Shown here: positions 28,129-36,857 of the stretch, piece by piece | Numbering within the stretch: the first letter of the stretch is position 1 | Layout: every line of letters starts with the position of its first letter | DNA from: CAWKAV01 sp963847735 | GTDB lineage: Bacteria > Desulfobacterota > Desulfuromonadia > Desulfuromonadales > BM103 | Assembly: GCA_963847735.1 (NCBI GenBank) | Contig: CAWKAV010000029.1 | Location: 62,001 to 126,000, forward strand | Direction of reading: 5' to 3' | Length of the DNA: 64,000 nt | Notes under the pieces: model-generated | What the model was told of the DNA's origin: nothing | What the model saw: only the letters and a program-made list of their open reading frames with translations | Databases searched by the model: none | Translations under genes and position numbers: made by a program

Positions 28129-28944
28129 TCAACCCACACTGCCTAAACTTGCCAGCGAAACCATAGATTTCAAATTCGTCGAGTCAACATTTCCATAAGC
28201 CATCAGCGCGGTCTGCCCGGCATATTGGAACCCGGCAGTTGCACATATGCCCTGCATTGCCGATGAAGCCAACAGGTCGACAACGATATCTACATTGGGG
28301 TCAGCCATCTCAACCAGCCCCTGCAACAAAACTGAATTTGAAGCCGTTTTTGCTTCAAGTGTATACCAGGGGCCTATCACCTGGACGTCCTCGCCTGCCT
28401 GCAGCAGTGCTGTCGCACCTTCGACAAAAAGGACTTTTCCGCTACAGCAAAGGGCCTGCAATAAAGAAGAGCGCCTTTCTCCCCAGGCTGAGAAATCAGC
28501 ATCAAACAGAAACTCAATGGACCTACTGTCTCCGCAAGAAGGGTCACCGTTCCCCATGGAAGGTGGACGAACCCAGCGCTCAATGCAATCGACGACAACA
28601 AAACCTGCCTGGGCATAAATTGTCCGCCCTTGCTCCGAAGCAGTTAACCAAACCGAAGACACTCCCGTCCTGACAAGCTCCGCGAGCACCGTTTTAAACA
28701 GTCGGCTCCCATAGCCCCTGCCGCGCAAGTCGCAAGGTACGAGCAGGTTACCGATCCAGGCGCTCTTCTCATAAGCCACCGCCGTAACCAGACCGCAAAA
28801 AGTCTCATCAGCAAGGACGTGGGCATATCGTGACCAAACGCCCTGAAATAGCCGGAGTTCATTTTGCGGAACCCGCCAGTTTTCAGAAGCAGCGAGAGCA
28901 ACGAATCGATCCCAGTCGGCGGTATTGGGATGTCTAACGATCAT
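28129..28944 (-). CDS. GNAT family N-acetyltransferase
   Basis: 271 residues from ATG 28944. The N-terminal GNAT domain shows WIGNLLVPCDLRGRGYGSRL, the acetyl-CoA pyrophosphate loop (RGRGYG). The C-terminal half (VQVIGPWYTLEA, VDLLASSAMQGICATAGFQY) resembles the second domain of two-domain acetyltransferases. It starts 5 bases after the nifV stop, so it is probably cotranscribed with nifENV. Its substrate and any role in nitrogen fixation are unknown. Confidence 0.8.
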   Translation of the reverse strand: MIVRHPNTADWDRFVALAASENWRVPQNELRLFQGVWSRYAHVLADETFCGLVTAVAYEKSAWIGNLLVPCDLRGRGYGSRLFKTVLAELVRTGVSSVWLTASEQGRTIYAQAGFVVVDCIERWVRPPSMGNGDPSCGDSRSIEFLFDADFSAWGERRSSLLQALCCSGKVLFVEGATALLQAGEDVQVIGPWYTLEAKTASNSVLLQGLVEMADPNVDIVVDLLASSAMQGICATAGFQYAGQTALMAYGNVDSTNLKSMVSLASLGSVG

Positions 28945-28949
28945 AGCTG

Positions 28950-30089
28950 TCAGGCGACCTCCCTGCATTGCCAATAGAGCGCAACCAGAGCCTCGTCGGT
29001 CAACGACCGCTTGCCGCTCTGTGCCGCGGCCCTGACTCTCGACAGGAAGACCGCTGCGTCGCTCGCGTCAATCTGAATGTCGAGACTCTTGAGCCTGTCG
29101 ACCAGGCCGTTACGTCCCGAATGCTTGCCGATAACCAGATGGCGATTCAGACCAACCTCAGCCGGATCAAAGCCTTCGTAGTTGCCAGGATACTTGAGCA
29201 CACCATCCGCATGGAGCCCTGATTCATGGGAAAAAACCTTTTCGCCGACAATCGCTTTCCACTCCGGCACCGGTCGGCAACTGGCCTTGCCGACGAGTCT
29301 GGAGAGTTCAACGAAACGGCCCGAATCAATCGGAAGGTCGATATGACAGGCGTGCCTGAGGGCCATGACGACCTCTTCAAGGGCCGCATTGCCGGCCCGT
29401 TCACCAAGACCGTTGACAGTCGTATTGACAAACCTGGCCCCGGCCCGGATTCCGGCGATCGCGTTGGCGGTCGCCATGCCAAGATCGTTGTGGGTGTGAA
29501 CCTCAAGGTCCAGGTCGACACATCCGAGCAGAAAGCGAACCTTGTCATAGGTCGTGAACGGGTCGAGAATGCCGAGGGTGTCGCAGAAGCGGAAGCGGTC
29601 TGCGCCTTGAGCACGGGCGATCTCCATCAACTCGGCCAGGAAATCGAGGTCAGCCCGGCTGGCATCCTCTCCGCCGACCGAAACATACAGGCCATGTTGC
29701 TTGGCGAAGCCGAGCGCCGTCTTGAGCTGCTCCTTGACCCAGTCGCGACTCTTACGCAGCTTGTTGCGGAGATGGATGTCGGAAACCGACAACGAAATGT
29801 CGACAGCACGTACGCCGCTGTCCATGGAGGCTTGGATGTCGGCGATCACGGCGCGGTTCCAGGTGATCAGGCGGGCGTTCAGCCCCAGGTCGACCAGGGC
29901 CCTGACCGACGCCTGTTCCTGCCGTCCCATGGCCGGGATGCCGCATTCGATCTCGCCGACGCCGATCTCATCGAGCATTCTGGCAATGCGGATTTTCTCA
30001 CCGAGACTGAAGACCACACCGGCGGTCTGTTCGCCATCGCGTAATGTCGTGTCGTCAATAACAATATCGGGAACCGAGAAATTATCCAT
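28950..30089 (-). CDS. nifV: Homocitrate synthase
   Basis: 379 residues from ATG 30089, which has GGGAG 6 bases upstream and lies inside the end of nifN. VIDDTTLRDGEQTAGVVFS is the HMG-CoA lyase-like active-site motif, and LEVHTHNDLGMATANAI has the metal-binding HxH. It condenses acetyl-CoA and 2-oxoglutarate to homocitrate, the organic ligand of FeMo-co. The nif context decides NifV over a leucine or lysine pathway homologue. Confidence 0.94.
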   Translation of the reverse strand: MDNFSVPDIVIDDTTLRDGEQTAGVVFSLGEKIRIARMLDEIGVGEIECGIPAMGRQEQASVRALVDLGLNARLITWNRAVIADIQASMDSGVRAVDISLSVSDIHLRNKLRKSRDWVKEQLKTALGFAKQHGLYVSVGGEDASRADLDFLAELMEIARAQGADRFRFCDTLGILDPFTTYDKVRFLLGCVDLDLEVHTHNDLGMATANAIAGIRAGARFVNTTVNGLGERAGNAALEEVVMALRHACHIDLPIDSGRFVELSRLVGKASCRPVPEWKAIVGEKVFSHESGLHADGVLKYPGNYEGFDPAEVGLNRHLVIGKHSGRNGLVDRLKSLDIQIDASDAAVFLSRVRAAAQSGKRSLTDEALVALYWQCREVA

Positions 30090-31377
30090 GATGACTCCCA
30101 TTGTGCTTTTCCGAACAGATATTTGCAGCTTCGAAGAGGATGTAACAGCCCCCCTCATACAAGACATCGTTCTTCAAGGTGTTGCCGACCTGTTCCCAGT
30201 TGGGAAAACCTCTTGTGACCAACCCCTTGCCTCGGTGATGCGCCAACGTTTCACAGTGGCAATTGCCGATAATGACATCATAATCGTCGGACCTTTGTTC
30301 AGCATCCTCTAGATCTCCGACCATGACCTTCTCGGCCGGTATTTTTCCCAGCTGTGTTGAATCGACCGTCGACAGCGCCAGCGTCACCCGGCCCCCTGCT
30401 TCATGAAGTGATGTGCAGATTGCCATCAGCTGGTCCGGCTCGGTTGCAACCAGAAAACGGGTCTGCCCCAATGAAAAATGGCTATCAAGCATGGCATCCT
30501 GCAAGCGCTGCCGCCAACGGCTTACGGCGAGCGGCGGGCCGGTGAAACCGGTCTCGTTTAACAGCAGTTCAACCAGCGAGTCGGTTGCTACAAGCCCGTT
30601 CAGGTGAGCAAAATGATGATGGCGCATTTCAGGATTCTTGCTCTGCAAAACTGATGCGCAGCCCCGCATCGAATCACCGACACTGATCACGAGCCCGGCG
30701 TCAGCAAGGCCTCGGATCTCGTCAACGGCAATTCCGCCGCTGGAAAGCGCCGCCTGCTTTTCACCCAGGTGGCCGTCCAGGGAGGACGACAGGTCAGGCA
30801 AGGCGAAGACGTTGAATCCAAAGCTTTCGATGAACTCCTTGATCTTTTCCACCTCGATGGGCTGCAAGCTGACATGCGGTAACAGGACCAGCTTGTTGTC
30901 ATCGACAACCCCGACTGGTTCAACCAATTGTTCGATCAGGGCCGTGCAGGCTTTCGCCCAGCCGCTCTCGAAGCCGCCTTCATAATCCGGAGTATTAACA
31001 TGGACCAGCGGAAAAGGGATCTGCCGGGCAATGCCGCCGATATCGTCGCCCTTGGTCTCAGGCAGCCCGGTCGTGTGCAGACCGATCAGGCTCGGTGTCA
31101 CCTTTTTAGTGATGTTCCTGACCGACTCGACGATGCTGTAGTCGCCACCATCGAGGACTGCGATCGCATCCGTCACGGCACTGGTCTGGATAGCAATCGG
31201 CTCACAGAAATGGCGGGTAAAAAAGACCTTGATCAAGCTGGCGCAGCCCTGCCCGCCATGCATCAACGGCATGCATTTGTCGACACCGAGGAAGGCCAGG
31301 GTGGCACCCATCGGCTGACTGAGCTTGAAGGGGTTGACTTGCAGCGGTTTATTCCTCTTGTGGATTACCTCTGCCAT
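30082..31377 (-). CDS. nifN: Nitrogenase FeMo-cofactor assembly protein NifN
   Basis: 431 residues. PFKLSQPMGATLAFLGVDKC followed by MPLMHGGQGCASLIKVFF is the NifN N-terminus, homologous to NifK and with the cluster-binding Cys. LIGLHTTGLPETKGDDIGG is a further family motif. NifN pairs with NifE to form the scaffold on which NifB-co matures to FeMo-co. It overlaps nifE by 13 bases and nifV by 8. Intact, in contrast to several other nif genes here. Confidence 0.95.
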   Translation of the reverse strand: MAEVIHKRNKPLQVNPFKLSQPMGATLAFLGVDKCMPLMHGGQGCASLIKVFFTRHFCEPIAIQTSAVTDAIAVLDGGDYSIVESVRNITKKVTPSLIGLHTTGLPETKGDDIGGIARQIPFPLVHVNTPDYEGGFESGWAKACTALIEQLVEPVGVVDDNKLVLLPHVSLQPIEVEKIKEFIESFGFNVFALPDLSSSLDGHLGEKQAALSSGGIAVDEIRGLADAGLVISVGDSMRGCASVLQSKNPEMRHHHFAHLNGLVATDSLVELLLNETGFTGPPLAVSRWRQRLQDAMLDSHFSLGQTRFLVATEPDQLMAICTSLHEAGGRVTLALSTVDSTQLGKIPAEKVMVGDLEDAEQRSDDYDVIIGNCHCETLAHHRGKGLVTRGFPNWEQVGNTLKNDVLYEGGCYILFEAANICSEKHNGSHHG

Positions 31378-32717
31378 GGCGCCCTCCGTGCGACGTTCTT
31401 GAAAACCGGGTTCGAAAGAGCGTTCTTTAAATCCTCGGCCAGGTTGAGAAGGCCGTCGTAGCCACCGTAGCTCTTCTTCTTCTCCTGGTTGACGTCGGCG
31501 AAAGCGATGCCCTTCTTGATCGCCATGTACAGACTGCGGCCGCCGGCCAGAAGCAGGTCGGCGCCGGTCTCATCGATCAACTTCGCCTGTTCGACTCCCG
31601 GGTTCATCATCAGCACGCCCTTGTCGCCAAGCGTTTGCCGCGCTTTCTCGCGATCGTCCTCAGTGGCCTTCTTCACAGCGGTTGCCACCACCTCGAAACC
31701 GAGATCCTGCAGGGCAGCTGCGATCGACCAGGTCTTGTTGCCACCGGTATTGAGAACCGCCTTCTTGCCGGCAAAGGACGCCTTGTATGGAGCAAGCCTC
31801 TCCTCCAATCTGGCCTCTTCTCTGGCAACCAGTTTCCTGGTGCGCTTAACCAGGTCTGGGTCCCCGAGCGCCCCGGCGATTGCCAATAGCCCCTTACTGG
31901 TATCGCGCTTGCCGTAAAAGGACAGAGAGAGCGAAGGGATGCCGTAGTGCTCTTCCATCTTGCGCGCCAGGGAGATAAGCGACTTGGCGCAGACGATGAC
32001 GTTCAGCCTGGCCCGATGGGCGGTCCGAATCTGTGCGATGCGGCCGTCGCCGCTCAACGTCGACAGAACGCGGATGCCAAGTTCCTCGAGAAGGGACGTG
32101 TACTGCCACATGTCACCGGTGACGTTGTACTCGCCGATCAGGTTGATGTCGAAAGGGGTGGTTCTATCAGGCTCCATAGTGCCGACCAGGTGGGCCAGTG
32201 CGGCTTCCCCGCCGAGGCGGCTGCCGAGGTTCTTGCTGCCGACGAAACCGGGAGCATGCACCGGCACCATTGGAACCCCATAGGTCTCTGCTGCCTGCTT
32301 GCAGACCAGGTCAATGTCGTCACCGATCAGGGCGGTGACGCAGGTGGAGTAAACAAAGACAGCCTCGGGAGAGTAGTGTCGCATGATGTAGTCGATTGCT
32401 TTCGAGAGTTTCTCTTCACCGCTGAAAACTACATCGTTGAGTGACACATCGGTGGTGAAACCCATCTGGGTCAAGTCGCGCCCTGCGAAGCTGGTGCCAG
32501 TGGCGCGGGTCTCCCAGGACGTGCCGAGACAGGTCATCGGACCATGTACCAGGTGGGCGGCGTCAGCGTAGGGGAAGAGCGCAATCTGCGCGCCTTCGAA
32601 GGCGCAACCGCCGGTCGTCGCGCCGGGCGTGGGCGCGTTGCATGGCGTTTTCCTGGACTTGTTGTGCGAACAGGCACTCTCGTCGAGCAGTTCTTTTATT
32701 TTCGGTTTGGTTGCCAT
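31365..32717 (-). CDS. nifE: Nitrogenase FeMo-cofactor assembly protein NifE
   Basis: 450 residues from ATG 32717 (MATKPKIKELLDE). GGCAFEGAQIALFPYADAAH and HLVHGPMTCLGTSWETRAT are NifE motifs, followed by FVYSTCVTALIGDDIDLVCK and VPVHAPGFVGSKNLGSR. It is the alpha-like subunit of the NifEN scaffold. A sigma-54 promoter lies about 112 bases upstream, so nifE heads a nifE-nifN-nifV-GNAT operon. Confidence 0.95.
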   Translation of the reverse strand: MATKPKIKELLDESACSHNKSRKTPCNAPTPGATTGGCAFEGAQIALFPYADAAHLVHGPMTCLGTSWETRATGTSFAGRDLTQMGFTTDVSLNDVVFSGEEKLSKAIDYIMRHYSPEAVFVYSTCVTALIGDDIDLVCKQAAETYGVPMVPVHAPGFVGSKNLGSRLGGEAALAHLVGTMEPDRTTPFDINLIGEYNVTGDMWQYTSLLEELGIRVLSTLSGDGRIAQIRTAHRARLNVIVCAKSLISLARKMEEHYGIPSLSLSFYGKRDTSKGLLAIAGALGDPDLVKRTRKLVAREEARLEERLAPYKASFAGKKAVLNTGGNKTWSIAAALQDLGFEVVATAVKKATEDDREKARQTLGDKGVLMMNPGVEQAKLIDETGADLLLAGGRSLYMAIKKGIAFADVNQEKKKSYGGYDGLLNLAEDLKNALSNPVFKNVARRAPWQR

Positions 32718-32828
32718 GATGGGCTGAGTCCTCAAATTGTGAGATCAGTCCCGTCACATCATTGGGAGGGGAACCGGCTTTCCCGGCAGCATTGGCGGCA
32801 AAGGAGGTGTTATCTTCCTGTTTCCTAT

Positions 32829-32844
32829 AGCAAGAGTCTTGCCA
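32829..32844 (-). promoter_or_regulatory. Sigma-54 promoter of nifENV
   Basis: Minus strand TGGCAAGACTCTTGCT: -24 GG and -12 GC elements with the exact spacing of the TGGCAC-N5-TTGCW consensus, about 112 bases ahead of nifE. No clear TGT-N10-ACA NifA site was found. Confidence 0.85.
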
Positions 32845-32950
32845 TACCAGCAGATAGCGCGAAATGGGCTATTTAACAACTTGACTGATGGCTGAGCCTG
32901 TAAAAAAGGACAAAAGCCAGGCAGATAGCACTATTTTTATACAGGACGCA

Positions 32951-33955
32951 TCAGTCTGCAAAACAGAGGGCGTAATCACTGCAAACCCCGCAAGTTGGAG
33001 CTTTACACATGACTCCACCGTTCAGCTCACAGACCTGTTTGTAGAGATAGCGCTTCCAGCGCATATTTTGGTTGTTGGCAACAGCGAGAGATGGCAGGTG
33101 ACGACGGATGGCAGCAGTCAACTGCGGGCGTTCCGTCAGCCCCATGGCAACCCAAAGGTGCCCTGGAATTGCTGCGCGAGCGGCAAGGATGGACGCAAGC
33201 CAGACAGCGGTCTGCAGGTCGTCGCGATCGATATTCTCCGGCAGGTGGCAGAGCAGGATCGAGAGAACGGCATCGTTCCGTTCAGTCGGCTGTTCTGCTT
33301 CCGAAGACAAATGTTGTTTAAGAAAGGTGCGGTCAGCCGCGGGGAAATACCGCTCCAAGATGGCGTCCAGATCGCTGTTGTTCAAGCCAAGCGCCGCGGC
33401 CAGACCGCGAGAGTCTTCACTGGCCACAGTCAGCAAACAAGAGAACAGATGGCGATCCTCCCCGGTGATTCGGTCCGGTTTCCGGGAATTCATCAAGGCC
33501 AGATAGATCGGATGGTCAGAAGAGATTAGTGGGGCATATTCTGCCCCCCCGGAAAAATTTGTTTCGACCTTATGACGACCGTTCTGGACACTTTGTACCG
33601 CCGCCCGCAGGGCTCCAGCAGCTAAATCGGCGCAGTATCCACGTTCAGGTGGTAACCCTTCGAGAGCGAAGTCAAGCAGTTGTGCATCAATCCTTTGGAC
33701 GTCATCCAGGGTGTGGCCAATCACCATGTCAGCCGCAACAGCGCAGGCTGCCATGGAGAAACCGCAGCCGAAAACCTGGTAACGTGCATCGGCGATCCGG
33801 TCGAGTTCAACCTTGAGAGTAAAACGCACCGCAAGTCGTTTGCCCACCTCGGCAGAAGTCAGCCCGACCTCTCCAATACCGTCAGCGTTGGTCAGAAGGC
33901 CTGTCCGACGATTATCTGTCGCCCATTTGCGAATCGTGTCCGTGTAATGACTCAT
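32951..33955 (-). CDS. NifU(IscU-like)-NifQ fusion protein
   Basis: 334 residues. Residues 1-130 are an IscU/NifU N-terminal scaffold (ARYQVFGCGFSMAACAVAAD, LPPERGYCADLAAGALRAAV). The rest matches NifQ, ending MRWKRYLYKQVCELNGG and then CKAPTCGVCSDYALC, the Cx4Cx2Cx5C motif of NifQ. NifQ is a Mo-Fe-S protein that supplies molybdenum for FeMo-co. The first IscU cluster Cys is absent: the expected GNPVCGD region reads GLTSAEVGK. Its ATG overlaps the TauE-like gene stop (ATGA). Confidence 0.87.
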   Translation of the reverse strand: MSHYTDTIRKWATDNRRTGLLTNADGIGEVGLTSAEVGKRLAVRFTLKVELDRIADARYQVFGCGFSMAACAVAADMVIGHTLDDVQRIDAQLLDFALEGLPPERGYCADLAAGALRAAVQSVQNGRHKVETNFSGGAEYAPLISSDHPIYLALMNSRKPDRITGEDRHLFSCLLTVASEDSRGLAAALGLNNSDLDAILERYFPAADRTFLKQHLSSEAEQPTERNDAVLSILLCHLPENIDRDDLQTAVWLASILAARAAIPGHLWVAMGLTERPQLTAAIRRHLPSLAVANNQNMRWKRYLYKQVCELNGGVMCKAPTCGVCSDYALCFAD

Positions 33956-34693
33956 ATCAGAAACATTTTTCCGCCGGCCAAGACCAGCATGAACGACATC
34001 GCCTTGAGGATTGTCGCCACCGGCAGGTGCCGACTACCGCAGAGGGCGCCGATCGACCCGCCGATCAGCGCCACGCCCGCCAGCAATGGTGCGTAATTCC
34101 GGGACATGCTGCAGGCTGCTCATATGGCCGAGCAGGCCGGAGATCGAGTTGACCAGGATAAACAGGGCGGCGATGCCGGACACTTCACGCACCCGCGCCC
34201 AACCAAGCAGGATCATCAGTGGACTGAGGAAGATCCCGCCACCGACCCCGATCAGGCCTGAGGCAAAGCCGAGTCACGCCGCCGACGAGCCATGGCGAGC
34301 AGACATCCGGGCGCTTTGGCCTCGTAATCGTCATGTTTCCGGCGCGCAAACAGGCGCCAGGCGGCAAAGAGCAGAACCATGCCGAGGGCCGGGCGATAAA
34401 GCTTCCGGTGGCAGGCTGAAGGTGCCGCCGAGAAAGCTCATCGGAATCGAGGTGATCACAAACGGCCAGAAGACCCGCCAGGAGAACTGGCCGGCACTGC
34501 AGTAGAGATAGGTACCCACTCCGGCGACCACGATATTGAGCATCAGGGCCGTCGGCTTGAGCGCCTCGGGATGCAGGCTGAACAGTGCCATAATCGCCAG
34601 GTATCCGGACGCTCCGCCATGGCCGACGCTGGCATACATCATGGCGACGATAAAGATGCAGCCGGCAAGGTATGGGATCATTTCAGGTGTCAT
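33952..34693 (-). pseudogene. TauE/SafE family membrane permease, frameshifted
   Basis: The N-terminal frame reads IPYLAGCIFIVAMMYASVGH, the TauE/SafE start. Three single-base shifts (near 34401, 34273 and 34098) move the protein between frames. Continuations such as GLIGVGGGIFLSPLMILLGW and ALIGGSIGALCGSRHLP are intact TauE/SafE motifs, and the stop overlaps the NifU-NifQ start. Such permeases export sulfite, sulfonates or related anions; a sulfur or molybdenum link is only suggested by the nif context. The shifts look like sequence errors. Confidence 0.75.
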
Positions 34694-34706
34694 GGTTTGC
34701 TCCACA

Positions 34707-34793
34707 GGGACTGTCCCCGGTTTAAGGGGACTGTCCCAGGTTGTGACTTTCGGTGGCAGAGGAACAGTCCCGTTAAATGCCGGGACAGTCCCT
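34707..34793. repeat. REP-like cluster of GGGACTGTCCC palindromes
   Basis: Two GGGACTGTCCC copies (34708-34718, 34727-34737) and two inverted or variant copies (GGAACAGTCCC near 34761, GGGACAGTCCC near 34782) lie between nifB and the TauE-like gene. The pattern resembles REP sequences mobilised by RAYT transposases; a RAYT remnant lies at 27.7 kb. Confidence 0.7.
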
Positions 34794-34804
34794 TACAGCA
34801 CGGC

Positions 34805-35678
34805 TTAAGCACTCAGTGCGTGCAGCTCATCCAGATCCAGATCCTGGCCGATCAGGCCAACCGCATCGGCCCGACATTGTTTGCAATGACGCGCCTGGGA
34901 AAGAATCAGCTCCGCCTGGTTGCGCACCATCTCCATGACCGCATCGGAGGGCGGCTCAAGATCCTTGAAGATACCCAGCGGGATCATCGGAATGATGTTC
35001 ATGACATCGGCACCGAGGTCACGCACTTTGACGGCCAGATCAAGGGTCTCATGATCGTTGACACCGGGGATGTAAACCGAGTTGATCTTGACCATCATGC
35101 CGGCCGCAGCGGCATAACGGACACCGTCGAACTGGCGCTTGAGCAGGATCGCCGCACCCTCCTCGCCTATCGAGTTTCACGCCGCCGTGACTGATCCATT
35201 CGTAGACCTTGGCTCCGGTTTGCTGCAGTCAGGGCATTGATGGTCACCGTGACGCTGTGCACGCCGAGGTTGACCAGACGATCGAGATGCTCGGTGAGCA
35301 ACAGACCGTTGGTGGAGAGACAGAGGTGCATTTCGGGGAATTCTTTTTTGACCAGTTCGAAGGTCTCGAAGGTCTTCGGATTGGCGAGCGGATCACCGGG
35401 GCCGGCGATACCGACGACCTTCAATTTGCTGCCGACCTTGGGGTGGCGGCGAACCAGGCTGAACCCGTTCGAGGGCCTGCTCCGGGCGTCAGCACCTTGC
35501 TGGTGACACCGGGCCGGGTCTCGTTGGCGCAATCGAAACGCCGCTCACAGAAGCCGCACTTGATATTGCAGCCCGGGGCGACCGGCAGGTGAATCCGGCC
35601 CGTGTTGGAGTGATCGCCACCGAAGCAGGGGTGATCGGTCTTTTTCTGCATTTTCATCATCGGGCAGCCTGTGGCCAT
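34805..35678 (-). pseudogene. nifB: NifB, FeMo-cofactor radical SAM protein, frameshifted
   Basis: From ATG 35678 with a GGAG site. HLPVAPGCNIKCGFCERRFD holds the CxxxCxxC cluster motif. Later segments KVVGIAGPGDPLANPKTFET, LCLSTNGLLLTEHLDRLVNL and KINSVYIPGVNDHETLDLAV are all NifB, but the frame changes about four times (near 35492, 35463, 35212 and 35182). It makes NifB-co from [4Fe-4S] clusters and SAM. It is about 290 residues long, without a C-terminal NifX domain. Every shift is one base and nothing else is lost, so artefact is likely. Confidence 0.88.
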
Positions 35679-35754
35679 GATCGATCTCCTTCGCAACGCA
35701 AACAGGCGCAATTCCAATAAAGGAAGAGCGCCTGTGCTCGTTTGACAGTGAATA

Positions 35755-35787
35755 TAAAAAACCCCGCAGAGCATTTGCTCCCGGGGC
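35755..35787 (-). terminator. Intrinsic terminator in the nifB leader
   Basis: On the minus strand CCCCGGGAGCA-AAT-GCTCTGCGGGG followed by TTTTTTAT, upstream of nifB and downstream of its sigma-54 promoter, so it acts as an attenuator rather than ending a gene. Confidence 0.82.
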
Positions 35788-35826
35788 ATCTTTGCCGTCT
35801 CTGTATGCGGTACTGCTTTGTACCGC
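35785..35826 (-). promoter_or_regulatory. Twin hexaloop hairpins (ANTAR-type target) in the nifB leader
   Basis: Minus strand. Hairpin 1 at 35807-35826 is GCGGTAC-AAAGCA-GTACCGC, a 7-base-pair stem. Ten bases later hairpin 2 at 35785-35796 is GGC-AAAGAT-GCC, with only 3 pairs. Both loops are six bases with A at position 1 and G at position 4, the known ANTAR recognition pattern. Hairpin 2 shares bases with the terminator stem, so binding would block termination. Confidence 0.68.
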
Positions 35827-35859
35827 TGTATTATATTGTTGTGACTTCTTTAACTTAAT

Positions 35860-35875
35860 AGCATCAGCTGTGCCA
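35860..35875 (-). promoter_or_regulatory. Sigma-54 promoter of nifB
   Basis: Minus strand TGGCACAGCTGATGCT, matching TGGCAC-N5-TTGCW except for one base of the -12 box. It lies about 180 bases before the nifB ATG, leaving room for the attenuator leader. Confidence 0.83.
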
Positions 35876-35959
35876 ACACTCAAAGACCTTGACAGTAAAA
35901 AATAAATCTAACTATATCAGATGTTTAGAGTTATTCTTCTTGTCTTGAGGTGGAAAAAA

Positions 35960-36439
35960 TCAGGCAGGGCACCCCCCATTGAGATAACCCTGCCGAAGCC
36001 TTTGGCAATTACATCTCTGGAAAGAGTAATAAAGAATCAGCGCTGATTCTAGGCCCACTGAATTCACAATTCTCTTCAAGGCGATTAGATCCGTCCGCAC
36101 GAACATTGAGCAGACCGCATCATGCGCCAACTTCAATGCCGGCTCAAGCGGTCCCGTCGCGCTGATCACCTTGAATCCGGCTTTCTCCATCTCCTGCTTC
36201 GGCAACTCGCCAATCATGGCAGTCACCACGGCTTTGCAATCTTTGAGCGCTTCGACAATACCGTTCAATTGAGCATGGCGAAAAGGATGATCCGGGTCAA
36301 AGGAACAGTACTTTTCAACCTCGACTTCCGCGACCTGGATCGGGTCGCCCTTGCGATACTTGAAGATGCGAAATTTTTCAGCATGACCGAAGTGCTGATC
36401 AACTTCGGTGCCGGATTTTGATGCGACTGCGATTAGCAT
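35960..36439 (-). CDS. NifX/NafY-family FeMo-cofactor binding protein
   Basis: 159 residues. MLIAVASKSGTEVDQHFGHA, later FRIFKYRKGDPIQVAEVEVE and MIGELPKQEMEKAGFKVISA, match the dinitrogenase iron-molybdenum cofactor domain shared by NifX, NafY, VnfX and NifB C-termini. Such proteins carry cofactor precursors. A Cys-containing tail (RCNCQRLRQGYLNGGC) is an extra. It is the last gene of the nifHDK run before the nifB promoter. Confidence 0.87.
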   Translation of the reverse strand: MLIAVASKSGTEVDQHFGHAEKFRIFKYRKGDPIQVAEVEVEKYCSFDPDHPFRHAQLNGIVEALKDCKAVVTAMIGELPKQEMEKAGFKVISATGPLEPALKLAHDAVCSMFVRTDLIALKRIVNSVGLESALILYYSFQRCNCQRLRQGYLNGGCPA

Positions 36440-36521
36440 GATTGACTCCGTAAATCGGGTACAAGGGCTAAGGGATCTTAGGGTTAACCTTTCGCCCTGA
36501 ACCCTGATCCTTTCACCTTGT

Positions 36522-36792
36522 TCAGATTTCCATCGTCTTGAACGTGAAGCATTTCTTCGGGCAGGTCACGCCGCAACCGGCGCAGCCGATGCAGTTATCC
36601 GTTGCGACGATCGACATGACCATCCGGGTCGAGTAGCTCTCTTCGTCTTCGATATCCATCGGACCGAGCACCTTGCGTGAGCAAGCCTTGTAGCAGCGCC
36701 CGCAGCCAATGCATTTTTCCGGATCGATCGCCTCGGCGAAGGTCGGGGTCCAGCTCTCGCCACCCCTGGTGATGACCAGTCAATAAAGCCAT
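36522..36792 (-). pseudogene. fdxB: FdxB-type ferredoxin III (two 4Fe-4S), one frameshift
   Basis: It starts MALL at ATG 36792 after AAGGAG. After one shift near 36780 it reads TRGGESWTPTFAEAIDPEKC, then CIGCGRCYKAC and CIGCAGCGVTCPKKC to a stop at 36522. Two cluster motifs and the RGG...W start identify nif-specific ferredoxin III, an electron donor for nitrogenase or cofactor assembly. One removed base restores an 88-90 residue protein. Confidence 0.83.
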
Positions 36793-36857
36793 TGTCTTTT
36801 CTCCTTAGCAAATCTTGTTAAATGTCAAATCGAAGTTAGGTTTTTCGTCACCTTTCC

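Noticed and set aside
29226..30044. 272-codon plus-strand open frame
   Set aside because: Antisense of nifV.
32903..32920. TGT...ACA pair (TGTCCTTTTTTACA on the minus strand) as a NifA site upstream of nifE
   Set aside because: Spacing is 8, not the 10 bases of the NifA upstream element.
32735..32950. ANTAR-like hairpin in the nifE leader (GGGAA-AGCCGG-TTCCC)
   Set aside because: The loop has C at position 4 and no terminator follows.
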